This document shows, piece by piece, positions 32,687 to 42,388 of a stretch of DNA of 64,000 bases. The stretch covers positions 1 to 64,000 of the forward strand of contig JACCKY010000002.1 of the NCBI GenBank assembly GCA_014236755.1, read 5' to 3'. Each line of letters starts with the position of its first letter. Position 1 is the stretch's first letter. The position numbers were made by a program, and so were the translations under genes. The notes beneath the pieces were generated by a model that was not told where the DNA came from, made no database searches, and worked only from the letters and a program-made list of their open reading frames with translations. The stretch is from Candidatus Petromonas tenebris. Its GTDB lineage: Bacteria; Bacillota; Clostridia; Peptostreptococcales; Caminicellaceae.

Positions 32687-35515
32687 ATGCTAGAAAAATT
32701 AAAGGATAGAAATAATCAGATTATTGTTAGTTTTATGATAATTTTTATAATCCTTTTATTCAGGTTAGCTACTTTAACTATTGTTGAAGGAGAAAAATAT
32801 AGAGAGCTGTCAGAAAATAGAATGAAAAAAACTATACCAATAATTGCAAAAAGGGGAGAAATTAGGGACAGAGATGGAAAACTTTTAGCAGGAAGTATAC
32901 CTGGCTTTACAGTACAGCTTGTCCGAAACGACTTGGAAGGAAAGAAACTTAATGAGATTGCAATAAAAATAATCGATATTTTAGAAAGCAAGGGCGAAGA
33001 ACATATAGATTTTCCAATCATTATTGAAAACTACGATTATTATTATTCTTATGACAAAGAAATTGAAGCTTGGTTAAAGGCTAAAGGTTATGAAGATTTA
33101 AAAGATGCTGAAGCGGTTTTTAGCAAAATAGTTGCAGAACAAAATATTCCAATTGAAAATCTCGATGTTTATAAAGCACAGGAAATATTGTCTTATATGG
33201 GTATTACTCCTCCCATTTCTGTTAGACTCATGAAGTTTCTTCCCGAAATTGAAAAGGAAAATTTTTTAAAGAGCTATGGGCTTAAAACTGATATAAGCGC
33301 TAAAGAAGCTTTTAAACGGATAAAAGAAAAATTTGATATAAGTGACGATTATTCTGAAGAAGACGCAAGAAAAATTATGATAATACGACATGCCCTAAGA
33401 GAACAAGGATACAAAAAATATGAGCCATTAAAAATAGCATCTAACGTTTCTAAGGAAACTGCCATTTTAATTGAAGAAATGGGCATGGAGTTACCCGGAA
33501 TAAGTGTTTATATCGAACCTGTAAGATATTACCCAAATGGAGAACTGGCAGCACATATATTAGGCTATCTGGGGAAAATATCTAGTGAGGCTGAGGTTAA
33601 AAAGTACGTTGAAGAAAACGGCTACTCTAAAAATGATATCATCGGGAAGACAGGTGTTGAAGGTGAATACGAACTTGCCCTAAGCGGAAAAAATGGTTCT
33701 AAGTCAGTTGAGGTAGATGCCTATGGTAGGACTGTTAAGGAACTAGATTATATAGAAAAACCTAAGCCGGGTAAGGATGTTTATCTGACAATAGACTTTG
33801 AGCTTCAAAAAGTTGCAGAGGAGTCTCTAAAACATGCCCTTGAAGAAATACAAAAGGGCGGGACATTTAAGAGTAAATGGGGAGATTATAATTACAGTGA
33901 AAGATTTGAACATGCAAAGGCTGGAGCAGTTGTGGCAGTAGATGTTAAAACCGGAGAAATCTTAGCTATGGCCAATTATCCATCTTATCAACCTAACCTA
34001 TTTGTTACAGGTATTTCAAGTAAGGATTGGCAGAGCCTTCAGCCGGAAAATAAAAGAGATCCTATAGCCCCAAGACCTTTATATAACATTGCAGCATTAA
34101 CAGCAGTACAACCAGGCTCTACCTTTAAAATGATTACTGGATTAGCTGCTCTTGAACAGGGATTAGATCCTAATAAAAAATTCTATGATGGTGGGTATAT
34201 AAAAATAGGAAATAAAAGCTTTGGAAGTTGGATGTGGAACTTATATAGGAGGTCCCATGGATATGTAGATTTATATAAAGCATTAGAAGAGTCTGTTAAT
34301 TATTATTTCTATAATCTTGCCAATGGGAAAGACTATTATAAAAACAAACCATTAGATATAGATATAAATATTGATGTTGTATTAGAATATGCTAAAAAAT
34401 TTGGGTTGGATGAAAAGACTGGTATAGAAATTGGAGAAGTAGCATATGGAATACCAGATCCCGATAGAAAGTATAGAACTATAAGATCCCTACTAGAAAG
34501 AAAGCTTACTTCAATAGCAAAAGACTATTTTACACAAGAGATTTTAAGCTCAAAGCAAAAGTTAAATCAGTCTATACAAAAGATATTGAGCTGGGCTGAT
34601 GATAACCCTTCAAGGGTTCAGCTAATAAGAAGACTAAAAGATATAGGGGTCATTGAATCTAAAACAGAGGAATTGGCAGATTTAGTTAAGTACAGTTACT
34701 ATAATCAAATGAATTTCGATGAATTTAGAGAAGGGGATGCCTTTAATCTAGCTATAGGCCAGGGCTCCCATGCTTATACTCCTTTGCAAATGGCAAGGTA
34801 CATTTCTGCCATAGCGAATGGAGGATATTTGAATGAATTAAGTATTGTCAAAAAGGTCGGAGATAACACAGTATCTAAAAAAGATAAGAGAAAAAAAATT
34901 GACCTTAAAGATAGTTCTAATCTTGAAGACATAAAAAAAGGTATGTTACAAGTAACTCAAGGTGACAAAGGTACAGCGAGAGGTGTGTTTAAAGATTTTC
35001 CAGTGCTAGTGGGAGCAAAAACTGGAACTGCAGAAAGACATGGAAAGATACCTCCAAAAAACGAAGTAGAGTATCTCGAAAAAAATTTTGAAAAGATTAT
35101 AAAGAATGCACCACATTTGACACTTGATATGGTAGAGAAGGAAGCTGCACGCATTCTAAAATCAAGAAGAGAAGAACTCGCCAAATTAGAAGCTGATGGA
35201 AAGACGGAAACGGTTATAAATAAAATAAGATGGGGGTATATAGATAAGGGTGAAATAATGAGGGAGGCAATAAAGAAACTATCAAAAAACAGAATTAGTG
35301 ATGAAGAGATAGATGCCTTTAAAGATGATTATGATAATTTTGCTTGGTTTGTTTCTTTTGCTCCATATGATAATCCACAGATTGCTGTGGTTACCCTTCT
35401 CTTTCAAGGAGGTCACGGAGGATACGGTGCTCCGATTGCGAGGGAAGTTATTGCGGAATATCTAGGCTTGAATAAAGAAACAGAAAATCAAACTCAAGAT
35501 AAATTAAAGCAGTGA
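32687..35515 (+). CDS. mrdA: Penicillin-binding protein 2 with large insertions
   Basis: 942 residues from ATG 32687 (TTTGGAGG upstream), well over the usual 600-700. N-terminal membrane helix, dimerisation domain (RGEIRDRDGKLLA), and transpeptidase with S478 in PGSTFKM, S536-V-N538 and K778-T-G-T. Insertions: about 130 extra residues in the pedestal region, a helical stretch between SVN and KTG (about 605-690), and about 105 residues between KTGTA and the final strand DNFAWFVSFAP (about 883), where close relatives normally have 10-25. Cross-links peptidoglycan during elongation with MreBCD and RodA. Confidence 0.95.
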   Translation: MLEKLKDRNNQIIVSFMIIFIILLFRLATLTIVEGEKYRELSENRMKKTIPIIAKRGEIRDRDGKLLAGSIPGFTVQLVRNDLEGKKLNEIAIKIIDILESKGEEHIDFPIIIENYDYYYSYDKEIEAWLKAKGYEDLKDAEAVFSKIVAEQNIPIENLDVYKAQEILSYMGITPPISVRLMKFLPEIEKENFLKSYGLKTDISAKEAFKRIKEKFDISDDYSEEDARKIMIIRHALREQGYKKYEPLKIASNVSKETAILIEEMGMELPGISVYIEPVRYYPNGELAAHILGYLGKISSEAEVKKYVEENGYSKNDIIGKTGVEGEYELALSGKNGSKSVEVDAYGRTVKELDYIEKPKPGKDVYLTIDFELQKVAEESLKHALEEIQKGGTFKSKWGDYNYSERFEHAKAGAVVAVDVKTGEILAMANYPSYQPNLFVTGISSKDWQSLQPENKRDPIAPRPLYNIAALTAVQPGSTFKMITGLAALEQGLDPNKKFYDGGYIKIGNKSFGSWMWNLYRRSHGYVDLYKALEESVNYYFYNLANGKDYYKNKPLDIDINIDVVLEYAKKFGLDEKTGIEIGEVAYGIPDPDRKYRTIRSLLERKLTSIAKDYFTQEILSSKQKLNQSIQKILSWADDNPSRVQLIRRLKDIGVIESKTEELADLVKYSYYNQMNFDEFREGDAFNLAIGQGSHAYTPLQMARYISAIANGGYLNELSIVKKVGDNTVSKKDKRKKIDLKDSSNLEDIKKGMLQVTQGDKGTARGVFKDFPVLVGAKTGTAERHGKIPPKNEVEYLEKNFEKIIKNAPHLTLDMVEKEAARILKSRREELAKLEADGKTETVINKIRWGYIDKGEIMREAIKKLSKNRISDEEIDAFKDDYDNFAWFVSFAPYDNPQIAVVTLLFQGGHGGYGAPIAREVIAEYLGLNKETENQTQDKLKQ

Positions 35516-35529
35516 GTCGTTGGATAAAT

Positions 35530-35562
35530 ACCGAGGGCATAAGACTCTCGGTTTCTTTTTTA
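35530..35562 (+). terminator. Terminator after mrdA
   Basis: ACCGAG (35530-35535) / CTCGGT (35547-35552), then TTCTTTTTT. Confidence 0.8.
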
Positions 35563-35646
35563 ATAAAATTTCTTAAATAAAAGAAGGAAAAAAAGTATAA
35601 TTGAAGAAATAATAATATAGCTTTAAAATCATGGAGGTTGCTTTTG

Positions 35647-36273
35647 ATGGCTCTTAAAAGTTCTATAGAATTTAAGGGAACCAAGGACGGATTGATAATA
35701 CACTTAAATGAAGTAAGCGATTTTGAATATGTCAGAGAACAGTTAATAAAAAAATTGGAAATGGCCAGAAATTTTTTTGCTGGAGCGAAGGTCGCAGCCA
35801 TTGAAGGAAGAAGTTTAACTGAAAATGAAGAAAAGGAAATTATTGATATTATTAATAATCGTTTTGGTATGGTGATGGTTGAAAAAAATAATAATTCTAT
35901 TGAAAAGGAAGATATTTTCAAAGGTTTGGATGAGGGACATACAAAATTTTTAAGGTGGACCCTGCGTTCTGGAAGTAAAATTGAATTTAAAGGAAATGTA
36001 GTAGTAATGGGTGATGTTAACCCGGGAGCAGAGATAATCGCTCATGGCAATATAGTTGTTATGGGGGCTCTCAGAGGCGTAGCCCATGCTGGTGCAAATG
36101 GGAATACCAAGGCCTTTGTAGCGGCTATAAAACTTCAGCCTACTCAGCTTAGAATAGCAAACTATATAGCAAGGGCACCAGATAGAAATTATTATAAACC
36201 TGAATATCCGGAAATAGCTTTTATAAATGAAGATATGATTATTATTGAACCTTACCTAACTAAAAATAGATAA
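35647..36273 (+). CDS. minC: Septum-site determining protein MinC
   Basis: 208 residues from ATG 35647, nine bases after GGAGG. N-terminal FtsZ-inhibiting domain, then the C-terminal beta-helix (GSKIEFKGNVVVMGDVNPGA, GNIVVMGALRGVAHAG) that binds MinD. Blocks polar Z-ring assembly. Confidence 0.95.
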   Translation: MALKSSIEFKGTKDGLIIHLNEVSDFEYVREQLIKKLEMARNFFAGAKVAAIEGRSLTENEEKEIIDIINNRFGMVMVEKNNNSIEKEDIFKGLDEGHTKFLRWTLRSGSKIEFKGNVVVMGDVNPGAEIIAHGNIVVMGALRGVAHAGANGNTKAFVAAIKLQPTQLRIANYIARAPDRNYYKPEYPEIAFINEDMIIIEPYLTKNR

Positions 36274-36303
36274 AACAGATTAATAAAGATAGGGGGAAAT
36301 TAC

Positions 36304-37101
36304 ATGGGTGAAGTTCTAGTTATAACATCTGGCAAAGGGGGAGTAGGCAAGACAACTACTACTGCAAATATAGGCTCAAGCCTTGCAATGTTAGGTAAAA
36401 AAGTAGTGGTAATAGATGCCGATATAGGACTTAGGAATCTTGATGTGGTACTTGGACTCGAAAATAGGATAGTGTATGATATTGTAGATGTGGTCGAAGG
36501 AGTGTGTAGACTAAAACAGGCACTTATACGAGATAAAAGATTTGAAGGTCTATATCTTTTACCAGCAGCTCAAACTAAAGAAAAAACAGCGATTTCGCCG
36601 GAGCAGATGCAGAAACTTTGCAATGAATTAAAAGAGATGTATGATTATGTATTGGTTGACTGTCCTGCTGGAATTGAACAAGGTTTTAAAAATGCAATTG
36701 CTGGTGCAAACAAGGCTATAGTAGTTACCACTCCTGAAATTTCAGCTGTAAGAGACGCCGATAGAATTATTGGATTACTTGAAGCATCTGAACTTAGAAA
36801 TCCTTCACTTATAATTAATAGAATAAGGATAGATATGGTAAAAAAAGGGGATATGATGAATATTGAAGATATGACGGATATACTGGCAATTGATTTATTG
36901 GGAATAGTTCCAGACGATGAATATATTGTTATATCTACTAATAAAGGTGAACCGGCAGTAAAGGATGACGCTTCGATGGCTGGGCGTGCATTTAGAAATA
37001 TTGCTAGAAGAATAATAGGTGAAGATGTTCCCTTCATGGAGTTGGATATTAATGAAGGATTCATGGCTAGACTAGCAAAACTTTTTGGTTTAAATAAATA
37101 A
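36304..37101 (+). CDS. minD: Septum-site determining ATPase MinD
   Basis: 265 residues. Deviant Walker A SGKGGVGKTTT (K11, K16), DADIGLRNLD switch region and a C-terminal amphipathic membrane helix (GFMARLAKLFGLNK). Recruits MinC to the membrane and is stimulated by MinE. Confidence 0.97.
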   Translation: MGEVLVITSGKGGVGKTTTTANIGSSLAMLGKKVVVIDADIGLRNLDVVLGLENRIVYDIVDVVEGVCRLKQALIRDKRFEGLYLLPAAQTKEKTAISPEQMQKLCNELKEMYDYVLVDCPAGIEQGFKNAIAGANKAIVVTTPEISAVRDADRIIGLLEASELRNPSLIINRIRIDMVKKGDMMNIEDMTDILAIDLLGIVPDDEYIVISTNKGEPAVKDDASMAGRAFRNIARRIIGEDVPFMELDINEGFMARLAKLFGLNK

Positions 37102-37113
37102 GGGGGATAACAG

Positions 37114-37389
37114 ATGTTAGATGTTTTTAAATTTTTTGGAAAGGAAGAGGCTTCTAGTAAGGATGTCGCTAAAGAAAGGCTAAAACTTGTTTTAGTTCAT
37201 GATAGGACAAACTGTTCGGAGAACTTCTTGGAAATGGTTAAAGGTGATCTGCTTAATGTGATTTCAGACTATATGGAAATCGATGAGAGCGGTTTAGACA
37301 TTAAGATCACAAAAACAAAAAGAAATGACGAAAAAGTTATGCCTGCCCTCGTGGCTAATATTCCAATAAAAAAAATGAAAAACAGATAA
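37114..37389 (+). CDS. minE: MinE topological specificity factor
   Basis: 91 residues, 12 bp after minD. KERLKLVLVHDRTNCSENF is the MinD-activating region and VISDYMEIDESGLDIKI the dimerisation domain. So the organism uses an oscillating MinCDE system, common in clostridia and unlike Bacillus. Confidence 0.95.
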   Translation: MLDVFKFFGKEEASSKDVAKERLKLVLVHDRTNCSENFLEMVKGDLLNVISDYMEIDESGLDIKITKTKRNDEKVMPALVANIPIKKMKNR

Positions 37390-37401
37390 TTTTAGCTTTT
37401 C

Positions 37402-37430
37402 AGCCCCAGTTTATGGGGCTTTTTGTTTTT
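37402..37430 (+). terminator. Terminator of minCDE
   Basis: AGCCCCA (37402-37408) / TGGGGCT (37414-37420), then TTTTGTTTTT. Confidence 0.88.
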
Positions 37431-37555
37431 ATAAATAATAAAATATGTGGCTGAATATATAGGAAAATTTTGTATTTGAAATTAAGTTGTATAAGTAAAA
37501 GAATATATGTTATAATTCAGTAAAAAGCTTAATTTGAGATAATATGGGGTGTCCT

Positions 37556-38701
37556 ATGTTTGATAAAAAACTACTTAAAAATATAGATTATGGTTTGATA
37601 ATTGTGGTAATAGCTATTTTTATACTGGGAGTCATTATTATAAGCAGTGCAACAAATGTAATTGATTTAACCAATAAAAAGGCATTTGATGAAATTTATG
37701 ATGAAATTGATATGACAAGGCAGGTAAAAATACAGATAATAGCATTTATCATTGGTTCTATAGTAATAATTTTTATCTTAGGTATAGACTATAATAATTT
37801 TGGTGGAATATATAAAACTATTTATGTTTTATCAATTCTATTACTTTTATCTGTATATATACCTGGATTAGGTGTAGTTAGAGGAGGAGCCAGAAGCTGG
37901 ATTCAATTGGGGCCCATTGATATACAAACTTCAGAAATTGCAAAGCTGGGGTATATACTCTCCTTTGCTAAATATTTGGAAAGCAGATATGAAAAATTGG
38001 ATACGTTAGGAGATTTAATAGGACCGATTCTTTTTACTGCCCCCTTCATAATTTTACTCCTAAAGCAGCCCGACTTAGGTTCGGCATTAGTCTTTATGAT
38101 CATAGCATTCGGAATGATGTTTATAGCAGGTATTAATATGAAGATAGTTATGTATGGGGGTATAGCAGGTATTAGCTCTCTTCCTATTTTTTATAAATTT
38201 TTAGAAAAGCATCAAAGAGAAAGAATCGATGCTTTTTTAAATCCGTCGGATCCTACTCTGCCTGGGAACTATCATGTTTTGCAGTCGAAGATAACAATCG
38301 GTTCAGGTAAAATTTGGGGAAAGGGCATATTTAAAGGAAGCTACCATAGACGGGACTATTTACCGGTTCAAGAAACAGATTTTATTTATGCAGTTTTAGG
38401 TGAAGAACTTGGATTTATAGGTGGGGGTATATTGTTACTGTTGTACTCAATATTTTTATATAAGATGATAAAAATATCTAAAAATGCTAAGGATATATAC
38501 GGATCTTTAATTGTTATTGGTATCACTTTTATGTTTGCATTTCAAATATTTGAAAACATAGGCATGACTATGGGTATTATGCCTGTAACTGGAGTAACAC
38601 TACCCTTTGTGAGTTATGGAGGTAGTTCCTTGATTACTAGTATGATAGCCTTAGGGTTAGTATTAAATATTTCTATGAGAAAACAAAAGATTAGATTTTA
38701 A
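37556..38701 (+). CDS. rodA: SEDS glycosyltransferase RodA
   Basis: 381 residues; ATG 37556 is preferred (GGGGTG six bases upstream) over ATG 37544. Ten membrane helices, GARSWIQLGPIDIQTSEIAK, the KGSYHRRDYLPVQETDFIYA loop and GGSSLITSMIALG, all SEDS signatures. Polymerises glycan strands with PBP2. A TTGTAT/TATAAT pair lies upstream, so it has its own promoter. Confidence 0.95.
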   Translation: MFDKKLLKNIDYGLIIVVIAIFILGVIIISSATNVIDLTNKKAFDEIYDEIDMTRQVKIQIIAFIIGSIVIIFILGIDYNNFGGIYKTIYVLSILLLLSVYIPGLGVVRGGARSWIQLGPIDIQTSEIAKLGYILSFAKYLESRYEKLDTLGDLIGPILFTAPFIILLLKQPDLGSALVFMIIAFGMMFIAGINMKIVMYGGIAGISSLPIFYKFLEKHQRERIDAFLNPSDPTLPGNYHVLQSKITIGSGKIWGKGIFKGSYHRRDYLPVQETDFIYAVLGEELGFIGGGILLLLYSIFLYKMIKISKNAKDIYGSLIVIGITFMFAFQIFENIGMTMGIMPVTGVTLPFVSYGGSSLITSMIALGLVLNISMRKQKIRF

Positions 38702-38703
38702 AA

Positions 38704-38727
38704 AATCAGCTTTGCTGATTTTTTTCA
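38704..38727 (+). terminator. Terminator of rodA
   Basis: AATCAGC / GCTGATT (38704-38720) followed by TTTTT. Confidence 0.88.
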
Positions 38728-38804
38728 TTATTAATAGTTATATGGTAATAAATGTCCTCCTAAAAAAATATATTATATTAATTTAGACCATAAGGAGGGT
38801 ATTT

Positions 38805-39533
38805 ATGAATAAGTCATATAGAAGAAATATAATTAATAGACAAAAGCAAAAATCCTATAATTACAGAAAACAAAGTTCCTTTATTAGAAATAAAAGGCCT
38901 GTAAGCTTTTACAAAAAACTTCTTAAACAAATACTGATATCTATATTGATAGTCCTCTTAGTAATTTTTCTAAAAAGTATTAATACTCCTTTAACTAAGG
39001 AAACATCGGCATTGATGAAAAAGGTAATCTACACAGAGTTTGATTATAAAGAGAGTTTTAATAAGATACTTGAGTATGCATCTGATATAAAGGATTATTC
39101 TAAGAAAGCAATACCGGTGTTTAAAAGTAATGATAATGAAATAAATTTTGCTTTTCCACTAGAGGGGATGATAATTTCAACATATGGACAGAAATATAAT
39201 CCCATGACTGAAAAATATAGTTTTCAAAAAGGTATTGATATACAGATGACAGGTTCAAAAATAGTTAAGTCAGTAGAAGACGGAATAATAGAAAAAATAG
39301 GCGAAAGCGAAAATTTTGGAAAATATATAAAAGTAAGACATAGCAGTAAGATGTTTACTTTATATAGCAAGATTGACAAAATCTATGTAAAGAAAAATCA
39401 AAAAGTTTTAAAGGGTGAAAGATTGGGAGAAATTAAGGATAAAGAAAATTCGATTTTACACTTTGAACTTTGGATAAATGATGAAACTGTTGATCCGCAG
39501 ATGTATCTTGGATATGATAAAATAAATATTTAA
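38805..39533 (+). CDS. Membrane protein with degenerate M23 domain (SpoIVFA-like)
   Basis: 242 residues. Basic N-terminus, one membrane helix (about 48-62), linker, and an M23/LytM domain at about 125-238. The metal site is incomplete: the HxGxD motif reads QKGID, and HLHFE reads ILHFE, so two ligand histidines are gone while the D and second H remain. Hence probably non-catalytic, like SpoIVFA or SpoIIQ. The position after rodA agrees with spoIVFA, but no spoIVFB metalloprotease follows; only a decayed fragment is present. Confidence 0.8.
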   Translation: MNKSYRRNIINRQKQKSYNYRKQSSFIRNKRPVSFYKKLLKQILISILIVLLVIFLKSINTPLTKETSALMKKVIYTEFDYKESFNKILEYASDIKDYSKKAIPVFKSNDNEINFAFPLEGMIISTYGQKYNPMTEKYSFQKGIDIQMTGSKIVKSVEDGIIEKIGESENFGKYIKVRHSSKMFTLYSKIDKIYVKKNQKVLKGERLGEIKDKENSILHFELWINDETVDPQMYLGYDKINI

Positions 39534-39591
39534 ATTGTGGAAATGTGAAGTTATATAGTAATAAACATATCAAATTTTAAAATCAGGATAA

Positions 39592-39737
39592 ATTTATTAT
39601 ATCGAATCTGAGCATGGCTTCAATGGTCTATCTATTAATGATATGGTACATTGGCTGAAAATGATATAATAGATGGTATAATAAAATATGGTTTAAATGC
39701 AGAGTTTGAAACACTGTTAATCGCTAGTAAAAGATGA
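39592..39737 (+). pseudogene. Decayed ORF fragment
   Basis: No start codon (stop at 39589-39591). The frame reads IYYIESEHGFNGLSINDMVH, then a -1 shift at 39651 continues LAENDIIDGIIKYGLNAEFE to a TGA at 39737. The joined text looks like coding sequence, but I do not recognise it. Best read as the remnant of a small gene in the 290-bp gap. The rest of the gap (39738-39825) holds nothing else I can identify. Confidence 0.35.
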
Positions 39738-39825
39738 TAAAATGTTTATATGTAACAAATTAGCATGTATATTACTGAAACATGTAATACTAAGGATATA
39801 GATATGTTTTGAGGAGGAACTACAG

Positions 39826-41661
39826 ATGAATGAAAAAATAGAAGAAATATTATATAAGGTAGAAAAGCCTAGCAGATATATAGGCGGCGAAATAAATAGC
39901 TATAAGAAAGAAATCATGGAAAATACCATAAGATTTGGCTTTGCCTTTCCTGACATATACGAAGTGGGTATGTCACATCTTGGTATGCATATAATTTATA
40001 ATCTGTTAAATCAAATAGATGATGTTTATTGTGAACGAATATTTTCTCCTTGGATAGATTTAGAGGAAATATTAAGAAAAGAAAATGTGCCTTTATTTAC
40101 TTTAGAAACACAAAGTCCAATAGATCAGATGGACTTTATAGGATTTACACTTCAGTATGAACTTAGCTATAGTAACATTTTAAATATTTTAGATTTAGGC
40201 AATATACCTTTAAAAAGTAGTGATAGAAATAGTTCTCATCCTATAATTATCGCAGGTGGACCATGTGCGTACAATCCTGAACCATTAGCAGAAATAATCG
40301 ATGTTTTTGTCCTGGGAGAATCTGAAGAAGTGTTAATGGAAATTATGGATGTATATAGAAATGTAAAAACGGAAGATTTAAGCAGGCAGGAATTTTTAGA
40401 AAAAATATCAGAAATTCAGGGAGTTTACATACCCAGCTTCTATGAAGTAGAGTACAATGATGACAATACCATAAAAAATTTTAAACCTAAACAGGATAGG
40501 TATCCTATTAAAATAAAGAAGAGAATTATTAAAGAACTGGACGATATATTTTATCCGGAAAAGGTTATAGTCCCCTATACGGATGTAGTCCATGATAGGG
40601 CAATGATAGAGATATTCAGAGGATGTACTAGGGGGTGCAGATTTTGTCAGGCAGGAATGATTTACAGACCTATAAGGGAAAGAAAGTCTGAAAAGGCTTT
40701 AGAGCTGGCAGATAAACTCTTAAAAAGTACTGGGTATGAGGAGATTTCAATTTCTTCTTTAAGTACAAGTGATTATTCTCAGTTAAATGAATTAGTAAGA
40801 AGTCTAATAGACAATTATCTTAGCAAAAAAATTGGAGTTTCAGTTCCTTCTTTGCGCCTTGACTCTTTTTCAATAAAGCTTATTGAGGAAATTCAGAAAG
40901 TGAGAAAAACAGGACTTACCTTTGCACCGGAAGCTGGAACCCAAAGACTTAGGGATGTAATAAATAAAGGGATTACTGAGAAGGACTTGACGGAAGCTAC
41001 CGCAAACGCTTTTGAATTAGGATGGAACTCAGTCAAACTGTATTTTATGATAGGACTTCCAACAGAGACCTACAAGGATTTAGATGGAATTGCAGACTTG
41101 GGGTATAAGGTTGTAGACATTTACTATGATACTCCTAAAGAAAAAAGGGGGAAAGGATTAAATGTAACTATAAGCACATCTTCCTTTGTACCAAAACCTT
41201 TTACTCCATTTCAGTGGGAACCGCAAGATACCACCGAAACTTTAGTAGAAAAACAAAATTATCTTAAGGACAAATTAAGACATAGAAACATAATCTACAA
41301 CTATCATGATTCTAAGACCAGTTTCTTAGAGGCTGTGTTTGCAAGGGGAGATAGAAAATTATCAGATGTATTAATAAAAGCATGGGAAATGGGATGTAAG
41401 TTTGATGGTTGGCAGGAGCATTTTAGGTATGAAACTTGGATAAAGGCCTTTGATGAGTGTGGAATAGATCCCAGCTTCTATGCTAACAGAAAGAGAAAAT
41501 ACGATGAAATACTCCCTTGGGATCATATTGACATAGGAGTGACTAAGAAATATTTGATTAATGAAAATGAGAAGTCGAAGGAAGGTAAATTGACACAGGA
41601 CTGCAGAAGTCAGTGTACAGGATGCGGCATAAATAGTGGTTTTATAGGTGGTGTGTGTTAA
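39826..41661 (+). CDS. B12-binding-like radical SAM protein (TIGR03960 type)
   Basis: 611 residues. N-terminal Rossmann/B12-like region, then the radical SAM site CTRGCRFCQAG, and a C-terminal cysteine cluster (CRSQCTGCG). Always found next to a DUF2344 protein; this pair precedes RNase G/L21 in clostridia. The reaction is unknown, with tRNA or ribosome modification proposed from context. AGGAGG precedes the ATG. It overlaps the next gene by seven bases. Confidence 0.9.
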   Translation: MNEKIEEILYKVEKPSRYIGGEINSYKKEIMENTIRFGFAFPDIYEVGMSHLGMHIIYNLLNQIDDVYCERIFSPWIDLEEILRKENVPLFTLETQSPIDQMDFIGFTLQYELSYSNILNILDLGNIPLKSSDRNSSHPIIIAGGPCAYNPEPLAEIIDVFVLGESEEVLMEIMDVYRNVKTEDLSRQEFLEKISEIQGVYIPSFYEVEYNDDNTIKNFKPKQDRYPIKIKKRIIKELDDIFYPEKVIVPYTDVVHDRAMIEIFRGCTRGCRFCQAGMIYRPIRERKSEKALELADKLLKSTGYEEISISSLSTSDYSQLNELVRSLIDNYLSKKIGVSVPSLRLDSFSIKLIEEIQKVRKTGLTFAPEAGTQRLRDVINKGITEKDLTEATANAFELGWNSVKLYFMIGLPTETYKDLDGIADLGYKVVDIYYDTPKEKRGKGLNVTISTSSFVPKPFTPFQWEPQDTTETLVEKQNYLKDKLRHRNIIYNYHDSKTSFLEAVFARGDRKLSDVLIKAWEMGCKFDGWQEHFRYETWIKAFDECGIDPSFYANRKRKYDEILPWDHIDIGVTKKYLINENEKSKEGKLTQDCRSQCTGCGINSGFIGGVC

Positions 41662-42368
41662 TGCATAAGATATTGATAAAATATACAAAAGTCGATAGAA
41701 TGAAATTTATATCACATTTAGAACTTATTAGGGTAATAGAAAGGGCTCTTAGAAGAGCCGATATACCTTTAAGGTTTTCCCAGGGGTTTAATCCCCATCC
41801 TAAAATATCATTTGCCTCTCCACTTTCAGTTGGAGTTTCAAGTGAAGGTGAATATATGACGGTAGAAGTAAATGAGAAAATCGATTTGGGCAGATTTAAA
41901 GATAGGCTTAACTCAGAACTTCCTGAAGGAATAAAGTTTATAAAGTGTAAGTACATAGATTCAAAAAGCAAATCCCTCATGAGTTTAGTGGAGTATGGGA
42001 CATATATTGTAAAGTGTAATACAAAAAGAGAGTATAAAAAAAATGAAATAGAAAAAATATTAACTAATTTTTTAAATAGAAATGAAATTCTATTTAAGAA
42101 AAGAGGAAAAAGAAATAAAGTAAAAATAATTAATATTAAAAAGCTAATAAAAAATATGTCAGTTTTATCTGTTGAAAAAAAAGATATAATCTTTAGAATA
42201 ACTTTATCTACAGGTAGTAGAGGCAATCTGAAGCCTGATATAGTAATAGAAAAACTGGCAGAAAATACGGAACTGGCAATAGATTTACAAAAAATAAGGG
42301 TGCATAGATTAGAAACTTTTTTCTTTGAAAATAAGAAAGGATTGGTTCCTTTAGAAAAGATAAACTAA
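41655..42368 (+). CDS. DUF2344 protein (TIGR03936), radical SAM partner
   Basis: 237 residues starting inside the radical SAM gene. KYTKVDRMKFISHLELIRVI and SQGFNPHPKISFASPLSVGV are family signatures. Some relatives are fused to the radical SAM enzyme, so it likely binds the same substrate. Function unproven. Confidence 0.9.
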   Translation: MLMHKILIKYTKVDRMKFISHLELIRVIERALRRADIPLRFSQGFNPHPKISFASPLSVGVSSEGEYMTVEVNEKIDLGRFKDRLNSELPEGIKFIKCKYIDSKSKSLMSLVEYGTYIVKCNTKREYKKNEIEKILTNFLNRNEILFKKRGKRNKVKIINIKKLIKNMSVLSVEKKDIIFRITLSTGSRGNLKPDIVIEKLAENTELAIDLQKIRVHRLETFFFENKKGLVPLEKIN

Positions 42369-42388
42369 ACACAGGGTGTGGTAGTAGA

